Notes under the pieces: model-generated | Told to the model about the DNA's origin: nothing | The model's input: only the letters and a program-made list of their open reading frames with translations | Databases searched by the model: none | Translations under genes and position numbers: made by a program | NCBI RefSeq assembly: GCF_030646155.1 | Contig: NZ_JAUTDN010000036.1 | Location: 1-64,000, forward strand | From: Conexibacter sp. CPCC 205762 | Lineage (GTDB): Bacteria > Actinomycetota > Thermoleophilia > Solirubrobacterales > Solirubrobacteraceae | Direction: 5' to 3' | Length of the DNA stretch: 64,000 nucleotides | Shown: in pieces, positions 27,315 to 34,219 of the stretch | Layout: each line of letters begins with the position of its first letter | Numbering within the stretch: position 1 is the stretch's first letter

Positions 27315-28403
27315 TCAGCGCGCGAGCCCGTGGACGGCGTCGAAGTCGCCGTCGGCGAGTCTGTCGGCCTGGCCCCACAGGTAGAGCCGCTCGCGCCCGC
27401 TGCCGAAGCTCCAGCCGCACTCCTCGTCGGCGCTCAGCTGCAGCAGCAGCCGCCAGCGCTCGGGCGCGTCGCCGAGCCGTCTCGCCTCCGGGTGCGCTCT
27501 CGGCGAGCCGTAGCCGACGTCGACGCCGCGCGCGGCCAGCTCGCAGGCGACCGCCATGTCACCGCGCGACTCGTCGGGCCAGCCGAGCAGGTGATGACGC
27601 GAGCGCGATTCCTCGCCGGCCTCCCACGCCTCGACCCCCTGCGCGATCGCCAGGTCGCGGCGGACCTGCTCCCACTGCTGCTGCTCGGCGTCGTCGAGCC
27701 CGAGCCCCTGCACGTCGGCGGACCAGACGCGCGGCAGCGACAGCTCGGCCGACAGCTCCAGCGCGCGTGCGCCGAACGGCGCGGAGGCGCCGATGCGGGC
27801 GCCCGGGTCGCGCGGGAGCCGGCTCGGCTCGACGTACATCAGCTGCGTCGCGTTGCGGTCCAGCGGCGAGCTGCCGGCGGGGACGCGCTCCAGCGCCGAG
27901 AAGATCAGCACGAGGCCGTCGGCGGGCAGCGCCGGGTCGAGCCCGAGCGCGCGCGCCTCTCGCAGGTCGAGCTGGCCGAGAAACGTGAGCGGCTGGTCGT
28001 CCCAGCGCGGCCAGACGCCGCCGAACGGGAGGTCGGGCGCGCCGCCGAGGCGGCTGCGGACGCCGTCGGCAGGCGGGCCGTCGCCGGGCGTCAGGCGGAC
28101 GCTGCGGCGGGCGAGCTTGACGAGCGGCTCGACGTGGCGCACCAGGCCGGCGTCGGCGGCGAGCCGCATCAGCTGCTCGTCGGAGACGGTCTGCGTCGTG
28201 CCGGTCGCCGGCAGCGGCGGATCGGACGCGAACAGCTCCTCCTCGTCGAGCCCCGCGGTCTCGACCGGATCGTCGTCCTGCGGCATCGCCGCGCGCGCCG
28301 CTCTGGCGGCCCGTTCGAACGGGATCACGACGGCGTCGACCTGTCTCGCGCCGTGCGTGAGGCCCTTGCCGAGCATCGATCTGAAGAAGCCGCGTCGGTC
28401 CAC
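27315..28403 (-). CDS. DUF1963 / YwqG-like protein
   Basis: 362 residues. From about residue 105 it follows the YwqG fold: SRLGGAPDLPFGGVWPRW, LTFLGQLDLREA, LVLIFSALERVP, HHLLGWPDESRGDM, WRLLLQLSADEECGWSFGSGRERLYLW. The biochemical role of the family is unknown. The N-terminal 100 residues are not conserved; they begin MDRRGFFRSMLGKG, twin-arginine-like in spelling, but no hydrophobic stretch follows, so export is unlikely. The gene follows the next gene (28435) on the same strand after 31 bases. Confidence 0.82.
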   Translation of the reverse strand: MDRRGFFRSMLGKGLTHGARQVDAVVIPFERAARAARAAMPQDDDPVETAGLDEEELFASDPPLPATGTTQTVSDEQLMRLAADAGLVRHVEPLVKLARRSVRLTPGDGPPADGVRSRLGGAPDLPFGGVWPRWDDQPLTFLGQLDLREARALGLDPALPADGLVLIFSALERVPAGSSPLDRNATQLMYVEPSRLPRDPGARIGASAPFGARALELSAELSLPRVWSADVQGLGLDDAEQQQWEQVRRDLAIAQGVEAWEAGEESRSRHHLLGWPDESRGDMAVACELAARGVDVGYGSPRAHPEARRLGDAPERWRLLLQLSADEECGWSFGSGRERLYLWGQADRLADGDFDAVHGLAR

Positions 28404-28434
28404 GTGCTGGAGGGTAATGGGTCCGGCGCCGTCG

Positions 28435-29343
28435 TCACCGGCCGCGCTGACGCGCCACCCACGCGGCGAAGGTCGTGTACGCCGGGCGCGGGCTGCCGGT
28501 GGGCGCCATCAGGCCCGCGTCGAACGTCCCGCCGCCCTGCCAGCTGTAGTAGTAGAGGCGCTTGATGCGCGGGCTGCTGGTCGCCAGCTTCTGCATCTGC
28601 TTGACCGCTCTGACCTGTCGCGCCGACGAGGGCGGGAACGACGGCGGGTAGGAGTAGAGGCCGCCGACCTCGGTGAACCAGACCGTGCCGGGGACGGTCT
28701 GCAGCATCGTTCTCGTACCGATCGTGCGGAAGCGGTTCGCGTCGCTGTAGGGATGCAGCGCCCACAGCTGCGGGGTCGGCTTGCCGGCGTAGCGGATGAA
28801 CTGACGCAGGTAGCTGCGCATCTGCGTGTAGTCGGTGTCGAGCACCTCGGCCGCGATCACCGTGCAGCCGCGGCACGCGCGCTGCAGCGTGCGGTAGTAC
28901 GTCGCCGCCATCTTCGGGCTGTGACAGGTCGGCTCCGAGCAGGTGTTGACCTCGTCCCACGGGCTGTACATGCGCACCTGCGGGTAGCGCTTGATGAACG
29001 CCCTCACCCCTTTCTGGTACGCGGCGGGTGACGGCAGCGTTCTCGTTCTGCCGGCGTTGCCGGAGTGGGCGAAGGAGACGAGCACCTGGTAGCCGGCTCT
29101 CCTGGCCGCGGCGAGGTAGGCGTCGGCGTCGTCTCGCTGCGATCCGGCCTGCAGCGCGGTGTCCCAGCCGGTGACGAGGCGCGCCTGGTTGAGCCTCAGT
29201 CTCTTCAGCAGCGGATCGGTGAACATCTCCGTCTGCTCGTCGCCCATGCCGATCGTGAGCTGGGCTGCGGCGGTGGCGGAGCTGCTCGCGAGCGCCGCGG
29301 CGACGGCGATTGCGAGGGTGGTGAGAAGGCGGCGCGCGGTCAT
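28435..29343 (-). CDS. Secreted glycoside-hydrolase-like TIM barrel protein
   Basis: 302 residues with a clear signal peptide (LLTTLAIAVAAALASSSATAAA). The mature part looks like a (beta/alpha)8 glycosidase of clan A: VLVSFAHSG, then PWDEVNTCSEPTC (position of the acid/base Glu, analogous to NEPN), LWALHPYSDANRF, and WFTEVGGLYS (position of the nucleophile Glu). Several Cys (NTCSEPTC, ACRGCT) suggest disulfides. Substrate unknown. A possible 38-codon leader ORF and a hairpin precede it at 29389-29550. Confidence 0.72.
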   Translation of the reverse strand: MTARRLLTTLAIAVAAALASSSATAAAQLTIGMGDEQTEMFTDPLLKRLRLNQARLVTGWDTALQAGSQRDDADAYLAAARRAGYQVLVSFAHSGNAGRTRTLPSPAAYQKGVRAFIKRYPQVRMYSPWDEVNTCSEPTCHSPKMAATYYRTLQRACRGCTVIAAEVLDTDYTQMRSYLRQFIRYAGKPTPQLWALHPYSDANRFRTIGTRTMLQTVPGTVWFTEVGGLYSYPPSFPPSSARQVRAVKQMQKLATSSPRIKRLYYYSWQGGGTFDAGLMAPTGSPRPAYTTFAAWVARQRGR

Positions 29344-29388
29344 CGCGGCAGGACCCTAGCGGGCCGATCCGACGCTGGGTGACGCAGC

Positions 29389-29505
29389 TCACACACACAG
29401 GTGGTCGCGAGGCGCATTATCTACATCACTGATCGGCGGCGCCCAAGCAACTCGGGCCTCACACAATCTTCCTCCACCGATCACAGCATCACCACATAGA
29501 CACAT
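29389..29505 (-). CDS. Possible cysteine-containing leader peptide (38 aa)
   Basis: ATG at 29505 with a near-perfect ribosome site AGGAGG six bases upstream. The frame runs 38 codons (begins MCLCGDAVIGGG, ends HLCV) and stops 45 bases before the secreted hydrolase gene at 29343. It holds four cysteines, two in the first four residues. It might be a translated leader controlling the gene behind it, or chance. The base composition is less GC-rich than the surroundings. The competing reading is a plus-strand small RNA over the same segment. Confidence 0.35.
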   Translation of the reverse strand: MCLCGDAVIGGGRLCEARVAWAPPISDVDNAPRDHLCV

Positions 29506-29553
29506 CTCTCTCCTCCTGGAAACGGCTCGCTTCGGCGGGCCGTTTCCTTTTAA
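29390..29553 (+). ncRNA. Candidate small RNA ending in UUCG-loop terminator
   Basis: No plus-strand gene lies upstream for over 2 kb, yet a textbook intrinsic terminator sits at 29518-29551. The preceding 125 bases are relatively AT-rich and lack a plus-strand ORF with a ribosome site. An independent short transcript is therefore plausible. The 5' end is a guess, and no promoter was convincingly identified. Confidence 0.35.
29518..29551 (+). terminator. Intrinsic terminator with UUCG tetraloop
   Basis: GGAAACGGC pairs with GCCGTTTCC, extended by an inner CGC-TTCG-GCG stem-loop and followed by TTTT on the plus strand. The cUUCGg loop and the T tract both fix the orientation as plus. On the minus strand the same hairpin would sit just before the AGGAGG of the small ORF at 29505. 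Confidence 0.8.
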
Positions 29554-29636
29554 TCGTCGTGCGCTGGCCGCCTCTCCCGCGTGGCGCCAGCGAGCGCGCC
29601 GCCCCCGCCTCGCGCGCGGGCTAACCTCGTCGGCGG

Positions 29637-30011
29637 ATGCACTGGATCGTCGACGGCATGAACGTGATCGGCACCCGCCCCGACCAGTGGTGGCGTGACC
29701 GCCATGCCGCGATGGTGCGGCTGGTCGACCTGTTGGAGCGCTGGTCGATCGCCGAGAACGAGGACGTGACGGTCGTCTTCGAGGCGCCGCCACGCCCGCC
29801 GATCCGCTCGACCGTGATCGAGGTCGCCCACGCCCCGAGAGCGAAGGCGAACTCGGCCGACGACGAGATCGTCCGCCGCCTGAAGGCGTCGCCCAACCCC
29901 GGCGCGACGCTCGTCGTCACCTCGGACCAGTGGCTGACCGACCAGTGCCACGCCCTCGGCGCCGCCGTCCACGCCGCCCACGGCTTCCGCGAACGGCTGG
30001 AGCAGGGGTGA
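29637..30011 (+). CDS. NYN-domain (YacP-like) RNA-binding/nuclease protein
   Basis: 124 residues, a minimal PIN-like NYN domain: WIVDGMNVIG at the N-terminus (first Asp and the Asn), DVTVVFEAPP, SADDEIVRRLK (acidic pair) and LVVTSDQWLTDQ (last Asp). These are the positions of metal-binding acids in NYN ribonucleases such as YacP/Rae1. It overlaps the next gene's GTG by 4 bases (GTGA). Confidence 0.85.
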   Translation: MHWIVDGMNVIGTRPDQWWRDRHAAMVRLVDLLERWSIAENEDVTVVFEAPPRPPIRSTVIEVAHAPRAKANSADDEIVRRLKASPNPGATLVVTSDQWLTDQCHALGAAVHAAHGFRERLEQG

Positions 30012-30889
30012 GCGGCGCCGCCGGCCGCGGCTCGCTGGAGCTGCGCGGCCCGACCTCCGCCCTGCTCGACGAGCCGCTGGCGCTGACCGTCCGCGGCCTC
30101 GGCGACGCCGCCGGCGGCGAGATCGTCTGGAGAGCCCGCCTGCGCGACGACGACGGCCGCAGCTGGCGCGCGACCGCCTCCTCCCCGCTCGCGCTGGCGG
30201 CTGCCTGGACGCCCGGCGCCGACCCGACCGGCCGCAACGCCGACGCCGCCCACCGCCCCCGGCCCGCCTCCGCCCGCCCCGCCGATGCCGGCGCCGACGC
30301 CCGCCCGTCCGATGCCGGCGCCAGCCGCTCGCGCCCGATCGCCGCCCTCCAGTCGCTGCGCCCGCTGACGCTCGACGTGCGCGCGGAGTCGCCGGACGGG
30401 CGCGCCGCCGCGCGCAGCTTCACGCGCCTGCTGCTGGCCGAGGGCGTGCGCGTCCGCCGCTGGCGCGCGCCGGTCGCCGCGACGCTCTTCCTCCCCCCCG
30501 AGCGCCTCGCCCCCGCCGCCCTGCTGCTCGACGCGACCGCCGCCGTCCCCGGCTCGACGCTCGCGGCGGTCGCGCCGCTCGCCGCCGCGCTGCTCGCCTC
30601 GCGCGGCGTCCTGACGCTCGTCGTGCCGCCGGGCAGAGGCCAGGACAGCGCGGCAGCGCTCCCCACCCTCAGCCAGGTGGCGAGAGGCGAGGCCGAGGTG
30701 CTGCCGCCGCCGTTCCCGCCCGGCGTTCCGGGCCTCGCGGACGCGGACGCCGGCGCCTGGGACGAGCTGCTGGCGCGCCTCGGCGCGCGGCCTGTTCAGG
30801 CCGCCGACGGGCCCGGCGGCGGCGGCGCGGACGGGTCCGCGGACTCGGCCGCCTCGAGCGCCCCGCGCCCGTCGGGCGACAGCTCGTAG
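30008..30889 (+). CDS. Truncated acyl-CoA thioesterase/BAAT-like protein
   Basis: 293 residues from a GTG overlapping the NYN stop. The N-terminal part matches the bile acid-CoA:amino acid N-acyltransferase/thioesterase N-domain (LELRGPTSALLDEPLALTVRGL, VWRARLRDDDGRSWRA), interrupted by an Ala/Asp/Pro-rich loop. The start of the catalytic alpha/beta-hydrolase domain can be followed (LLASRGVLTLVVPPG), but the protein then ends about 100 residues later, without the Ser-Asp-His triad region. The last 30 residues are Gly/Ala/Ser-rich and antisense to the next gene. Probably a decayed or truncated enzyme. Confidence 0.6.
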   Translation: MSGAAGRGSLELRGPTSALLDEPLALTVRGLGDAAGGEIVWRARLRDDDGRSWRATASSPLALAAAWTPGADPTGRNADAAHRPRPASARPADAGADARPSDAGASRSRPIAALQSLRPLTLDVRAESPDGRAAARSFTRLLLAEGVRVRRWRAPVAATLFLPPERLAPAALLLDATAAVPGSTLAAVAPLAAALLASRGVLTLVVPPGRGQDSAAALPTLSQVARGEAEVLPPPFPPGVPGLADADAGAWDELLARLGARPVQAADGPGGGGADGSADSAASSAPRPSGDSS

Positions 30890-31059
30890 GCCCAGCCGCC
30901 GCGCACGATCGCATCGGTCAGCCAGCCGGCGGCCTTCGCGCCGTCGAGCGCCTGGCGCTCGGGACGGGACTCGCCGTCGATCACCCAGTGCCCGATCGAG
31001 TGCAGCCGCCCGTCGCGCGCCGCTCTCAGGATCCGCACCTGCTCGTCAGTCGGCTCCAT
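30796..31059 (-). CDS. Small winged-helix-like protein of unknown function
   Basis: 87 residues. The first 70 read like a small folded domain (DEQVRILRAARDGRLHSIGHW, GAKAAGWLTDAIVRGGWAYELSPDGRGALEAAE), similar in pattern to winged-helix tails where a C-terminal strand pair ends in 'L-T-GRxAL'. The last 15 residues are Pro/Ala/Ser. Its 3' end overlaps the plus-strand BAAT-like gene by 94 bases. No ribosome site is obvious. Probably real because the composition is balanced and codon use fits. Confidence 0.6.
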   Translation of the reverse strand: MEPTDEQVRILRAARDGRLHSIGHWVIDGESRPERQALDGAKAAGWLTDAIVRGGWAYELSPDGRGALEAAESADPSAPPPPGPSAA

Positions 31060-31143
31060 GCTGCGAAGGCTAGCGACCCGGCCGGGCGGGTTCGCGCGGC
31101 GGCTTTACCGGCCCTTCATCGCCCGCTGACAGCGTCCCGCCGC

Positions 31144-32256
31144 ATGCTGCACGGCAACACGATGTTCGCCGTCTCGGCCGCGATCGACGTCGCGATCGCG
31201 GGCGCCTACGTGCTGTGGGCGGTGCGCTTCCGCCCGCGCCTGCCGCTGCTGGCCGGCGGCCTCGCGCTCGTCTGCGCGCTGCTGCTCGGGAAGCTGGCCG
31301 TGATGGTGGCCGCCGGCCTCGGCAGGCCGTTCGGCGTCGCGCACGTGCTCTACCTCGACCTCGTCGTGGTCGTGCCGACGGCGGCGCTGCTGCTCGCGCT
31401 GCTGCGCTGGCGCGACGGCGGCTGGCTCGTCAGAGCGCTCGCCGTCGCCGGCCTGCTGCTCGCCCCGATCGGCGCGTACGCCAGCTTCGTCGAGCCGCAG
31501 CGGCTGGTCGTCGAGCGCACGGAGGTGCCGCTCTCCTCCGCCCGTGCCGGCGAGCAGGCGGTGACGGTCGCGGTGCTCGCCGACCTCCAGTTCGAGCACC
31601 TCGGCGAGCACGAGCGCAGAGCGGTCGACCGCGCGCTGGAGCTGAGACCGGACGTGATCCTGCTCGCCGGCGACTACCAGCAGGGCTCGCGCGCGAGCTT
31701 CGAGCGGGAGCTGCCCGGCCTGCGCAGGCTGATGTCGCGCCTGCACGCGCCCGGCGGCGTCTACGCCGTGCAGGGCGATCAGGAGCCGAGCATCGAGGAC
31801 ACGCGCCGCATCTTCGCCGGCACCGGCGTGAGGCTGCTCGTCAACGAGACCGTCACCACGAGCGTCGCCGACCGCAGGCTGACGATCGCCGGTCTCGAGC
31901 TGAACTACCGCACCCCGGCAGCCGCCAGGACGATCGCCAGGCTGCAGGACGCCCCGGGCGCCGACGACCTCCGCATCCTGCTCGCCCACCGCCCCGACCC
32001 GGTCCTGCGCCTCGCCCCCGACAGCCGCGTCGACCTGCTCGTCGCCGGCCACACTCACGGCGGCCAGATCCAGCTGCCGCTCTACGGCGCCTTCAGAACC
32101 GCCAGCAGCCTCCCCCGCGAGGTCTGCGGCGGCGGCCTCCACGCGCTCGACGGCCGCCGCATCTACGTCAGCCGCGGCATCGGCGTCGAACGCGGCGAAG
32201 CCCCCAAGCTCCGCTTCAACGCCCCGCCCGAGATCTCGCTGCTGGAGCTGCGGTGA
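31144..32256 (+). CDS. Membrane-anchored metallophosphoesterase-like protein with altered metal site
   Basis: 370 residues. Three to four N-terminal membrane helices (residues 1-110), then a YkuE-type calcineurin-like domain. The usual metal motifs are changed: DLH is LADLQ, GNHD is GDQE, while GDY, LLAHRPD and VAGHTHGGQ are kept, as is the C-terminal SRGIG...PEISLLEL. Two metal-ligand histidines are thus replaced by Gln and the catalytic Asn by Asp. The enzyme may be inactive or use a different metal or substrate. ATG 31144 is chosen; 31162 is possible. Other family members act on UDP-diacylglucosamine or cyclic nucleotides. Confidence 0.82.
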   Translation: MLHGNTMFAVSAAIDVAIAGAYVLWAVRFRPRLPLLAGGLALVCALLLGKLAVMVAAGLGRPFGVAHVLYLDLVVVVPTAALLLALLRWRDGGWLVRALAVAGLLLAPIGAYASFVEPQRLVVERTEVPLSSARAGEQAVTVAVLADLQFEHLGEHERRAVDRALELRPDVILLAGDYQQGSRASFERELPGLRRLMSRLHAPGGVYAVQGDQEPSIEDTRRIFAGTGVRLLVNETVTTSVADRRLTIAGLELNYRTPAAARTIARLQDAPGADDLRILLAHRPDPVLRLAPDSRVDLLVAGHTHGGQIQLPLYGAFRTASSLPREVCGGGLHALDGRRIYVSRGIGVERGEAPKLRFNAPPEISLLELR

Positions 32257-32262
32257 GTTCAG

Positions 32263-32925
32263 TCAGCCCGAGTACGCCAGCGAGTCGATCGTCGTCGGCT
32301 TGTCAGCCCCTGGAAGCGTGAACGTGATGCTTCTCGTCGCCTCGTTCACGTCCGCACGATAAGCGTTGTTGTGCACGATCAGCCGCCGAGTCGCTCCGTC
32401 CGCGAGTGTCAACGTGACCTCGTCTACGCCGTCAGGCATCGCGCCGAGCACGACCACCGGGCCGTCATGGAGACTCCCCATCGAGAGTGTGAGCTTCCCG
32501 GACGCCGCTCGCTCGAGCGAGTCGCAGGCTGAGCCCGCGCCGATCGCCGGCGGTCTGATCGCAAGCAGGCAGATCTCGCCAGGGGCGCTCCCGGGAGCGA
32601 TCCACGCATCCCAATCCGACCCCGCAGCCGGGCGTGGAATGACGTGCGCGCGCGACACATCGGCAGTGTGCGTGTGTTCCGCAGCGTCTCCGAGCGGGCT
32701 CTTCTCGGCCACTGGCTGGGACAACACGCTGAATCGGTCAGCGAGCACCGCGTCGCCGCTGTGGGCGGGCGTGTGCGCTCTCACCACATCGGCGAGGCGC
32801 TGCCCCGGCTCGCTGATCGGCTCGCCGGGATCGTCGCCTCGGACCGCGGCGAATGCGATGCCAGACGGAATCGCGACGGCGACGGCAAGGAGCGCAACGG
32901 TGCGGTAGGTACGGGCTCTGGACAT
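32263..32925 (-). CDS. Hypothetical membrane-anchored secreted protein
   Basis: 220 residues starting MSRARTYRTVALLAVAVAIPSGIAFA, a signal peptide or anchor. The ATG at 32925 has a perfect AGGAGG six bases upstream, which settles the start against longer frames. The mature region has no family I recognise; it contains a single Cys pair (GEICLL, GSACDSL) likely forming a disulfide, and a C-terminal beta-rich half (SLHDGPVVVLGAMPDGVDEVTLTLADG). GC content is lower than in neighbours. The ribosome site begins right at the stop of the upstream frameshifted gene, so the two are probably one transcription unit. Confidence 0.7.
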   Translation of the reverse strand: MSRARTYRTVALLAVAVAIPSGIAFAAVRGDDPGEPISEPGQRLADVVRAHTPAHSGDAVLADRFSVLSQPVAEKSPLGDAAEHTHTADVSRAHVIPRPAAGSDWDAWIAPGSAPGEICLLAIRPPAIGAGSACDSLERAASGKLTLSMGSLHDGPVVVLGAMPDGVDEVTLTLADGATRRLIVHNNAYRADVNEATRSITFTLPGADKPTTIDSLAYSG

Positions 32926-32935
32926 TCGAAGCCTC

Positions 32936-33345
32936 CTAGCAGTCACCGGTCGAACTGGCGTGCCATGCGTAGTACCCATGGTGGGCGTTCGGCCCGTGAT
33001 CGACGACCCCTGGATAGTGGAACGCGACGGTGTAACAGGGCGTCACGATGGTGCCCGTCCCGCACGCCGCGGGAATCGCGTCGCCGCCAGCTCCGTTCGA
33101 GCTGTTCTTGGCGATGGCGCAACGGTTGTAGTCGTTGACGCTGAATCCGGCGACCTGAGTCACCTGGTAGAGACCGCCCATGCAGCGATCTGAATAGTCG
33201 GACTGTTATACGGCTGAAGCAGACGATCAACGCAGTCCGGATTACTGTTGTATATCGTCGCGCCTGTCGGATCGGCAAACACCCCGGCGACAACGAAGCT
33301 TGCGACTACTACGAGCAGTCGAATCGCGGCACTTGCCAGGCCCAT
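32936..33345 (-). pseudogene. Small secreted Cys-containing protein, apparently frameshifted
   Basis: Two overlapping reading frames look like halves of one protein. The first (33345-33160) starts at ATG with GAGAGGAA upstream, encodes a good signal peptide cut near AGVFA-DP, then reads TGATIYNSNPDCVDRLLQPYN before drifting into a stop. The second frame carries on from about 33205 (SDYSDRCMGGLYQVTQVAG...) to 32936 with four further cysteines and an aromatic/His-rich end. A one- or two-base indel around 33185-33210 would restore a protein of about 130 residues. Genuine mutation, sequencing error or programmed shift cannot be separated here. No family is recognised. GC is distinctly lower than the window average. 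Confidence 0.55.
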
Positions 33346-33384
33346 CTGCGCTTCCTCTCTTTTTGCCCCGAACGCAGTGCACCC

Positions 33385-33412
33385 GCTCTACGCGTGAGTG
33401 GCTGCGTGTCAA
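33385..33412 (-). promoter_or_regulatory. Sigma70-like promoter for the low-GC secreted-protein genes
   Basis: On the minus strand TTGACA (33412-33407) is followed after 16 bases by TAGAGC (33390-33385), 40 bases before the ATG at 33345. The -35 is a consensus match, rare in this GC-rich DNA. Confidence 0.55.
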
Positions 33413-33444
33413 ACAGTAGCGCCCTTCTCGCGTTTTACGCAAAT

Positions 33445-33460
33445 CCCATTCATCAATGGG
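33445..33460. other. Small perfect hairpin, CCCATT-CATC-AATGGG
   Basis: Six-base perfect inverted repeat with a four-base loop in the AT-richer stretch between the secreted-protein promoter and the tRNA-Pro terminator. Role unknown. Confidence 0.35.
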
Positions 33461-33489
33461 ACGATGTCGCGAGATATGTCCCTGAAACG

Positions 33490-33519
33490 CCGAGGGCCCC
33501 GCTCTCGCGGGGCCCTCGG
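33490..33519 (-). terminator. Terminator of tRNA-Pro gene
   Basis: CCGAGGGCCCCGC and GCGGGGCCCTCGG form a perfect 13-bp stem with a GAGA tetraloop on the minus strand, starting about 10 bases after the tRNA 3' end. The trailing CGTTTC gives a weak T run. Confidence 0.75.
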
Positions 33520-33528
33520 ACTGCTTAT

Positions 33529-33601
33529 CGGGGAGACAGGATTTGAACCTGCGACCGCCCGGCCCCCAGCCGGGTGCGCTACCAGACTGCGCCACTCCCC
33601 G
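33529..33601 (-). tRNA. tRNA-Pro (anticodon GGG)
   Basis: 73 bases fold as a cloverleaf. Acceptor CGGGGAG/CTCCCCG, D arm with GTCTGGTAGCGC, anticodon stem CCCGG/CCGGG around the loop CTGGGGG (anticodon GGG, reads CCC), T arm with GGTTCAAATCC. CCA is not encoded. A -10-like TATCAT lies upstream on the minus strand at 33621-33616. Confidence 0.95.
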
Positions 33602-33665
33602 TGGCTGCTCGCAGCATGATACTCCGGCGGGGCGTCGGCCGGCGGCTGGGCGCGGCGGCGGGCGT

Positions 33666-33965
33666 TCAGGGCAGCTTCGAGGCGAGCACGTCGAGCTTCT
33701 CGATCGCCGGGGCTTCGGCGAGCAGGTCGGTCGCCTTCTCGCCGAGAGCGGCGGCGACGCGGCCGGCGAGGTGCTCGTCGCGGGCGGCGTCGTCGGGGAA
33801 GGCGTCGAAGATGCCGAAGGTGGTCGGGCCGAGGCGGAGGGCGAACCAGGCCTCGGTTCCGGGCTCGGCGTCGACGATGTCGCGCGCGCCGACGAGGAAC
33901 GCGGAGACGTCGTCCTCGCGGCCGGGCTTCGCCTCCAGCCGCACCCACAGTCCTACGGTCACCAT
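33666..33965 (-). CDS. Antibiotic-biosynthesis-monooxygenase (ABM) domain protein
   Basis: 99 residues, dimeric alpha+beta barrel (ABM/YgiN-like): TVGLWVRLEAKPGREDDVSAFLVGARDIV, EPGTEAWFALRLGPTTFGIFDAFPDDAARDEHL, then a C-terminal helix. Such small proteins include quinol monooxygenases and heme-degrading enzymes, and many have no known role. ATG 33965 is chosen because GAAGGAG sits correctly upstream and the domain starts there. Confidence 0.85.
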   Translation of the reverse strand: MVTVGLWVRLEAKPGREDDVSAFLVGARDIVDAEPGTEAWFALRLGPTTFGIFDAFPDDAARDEHLAGRVAAALGEKATDLLAEAPAIEKLDVLASKLP

Positions 33966-34077
33966 CGAAGCTCCTTCTGTCGCAATCGCTTCGTTGTGAG
34001 CGTGCCCGTCCGGGCGGGGTTCACACGAGGCCGGGCGCGAGGACAGGCCAACCGGTACCATCGTCAGCGCACTCCAC

Positions 34078-34148
34078 GCGGGCGAAGTGTTGTGGTTGCA
34101 CAGGAGCCTTCCAAGCTCTTAGGGCGGGTTCGATTCCCGTCGCCCGCT
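34078..34148 (+). tRNA. tRNA-Gly (anticodon TCC)
   Basis: 71 bases. Acceptor GCGGGCG/CGCCCGC plus discriminator T, D arm GTGTTGTGGTTGCAC, anticodon stem GGAGC/GCTCT around CTTCCAA (anticodon TCC), T arm GCGGG-TTCGATT-CCCGT. A TTTT run follows immediately and may end transcription. CCA is not encoded. Confidence 0.95.
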
Positions 34149-34219
34149 TTTCGGTGCGTCATCGCGCGCCGCGCCGCGCCGCGCCGCCAGCATCCCCGCC
34201 GGGCAGCACGGGCTCGCGC

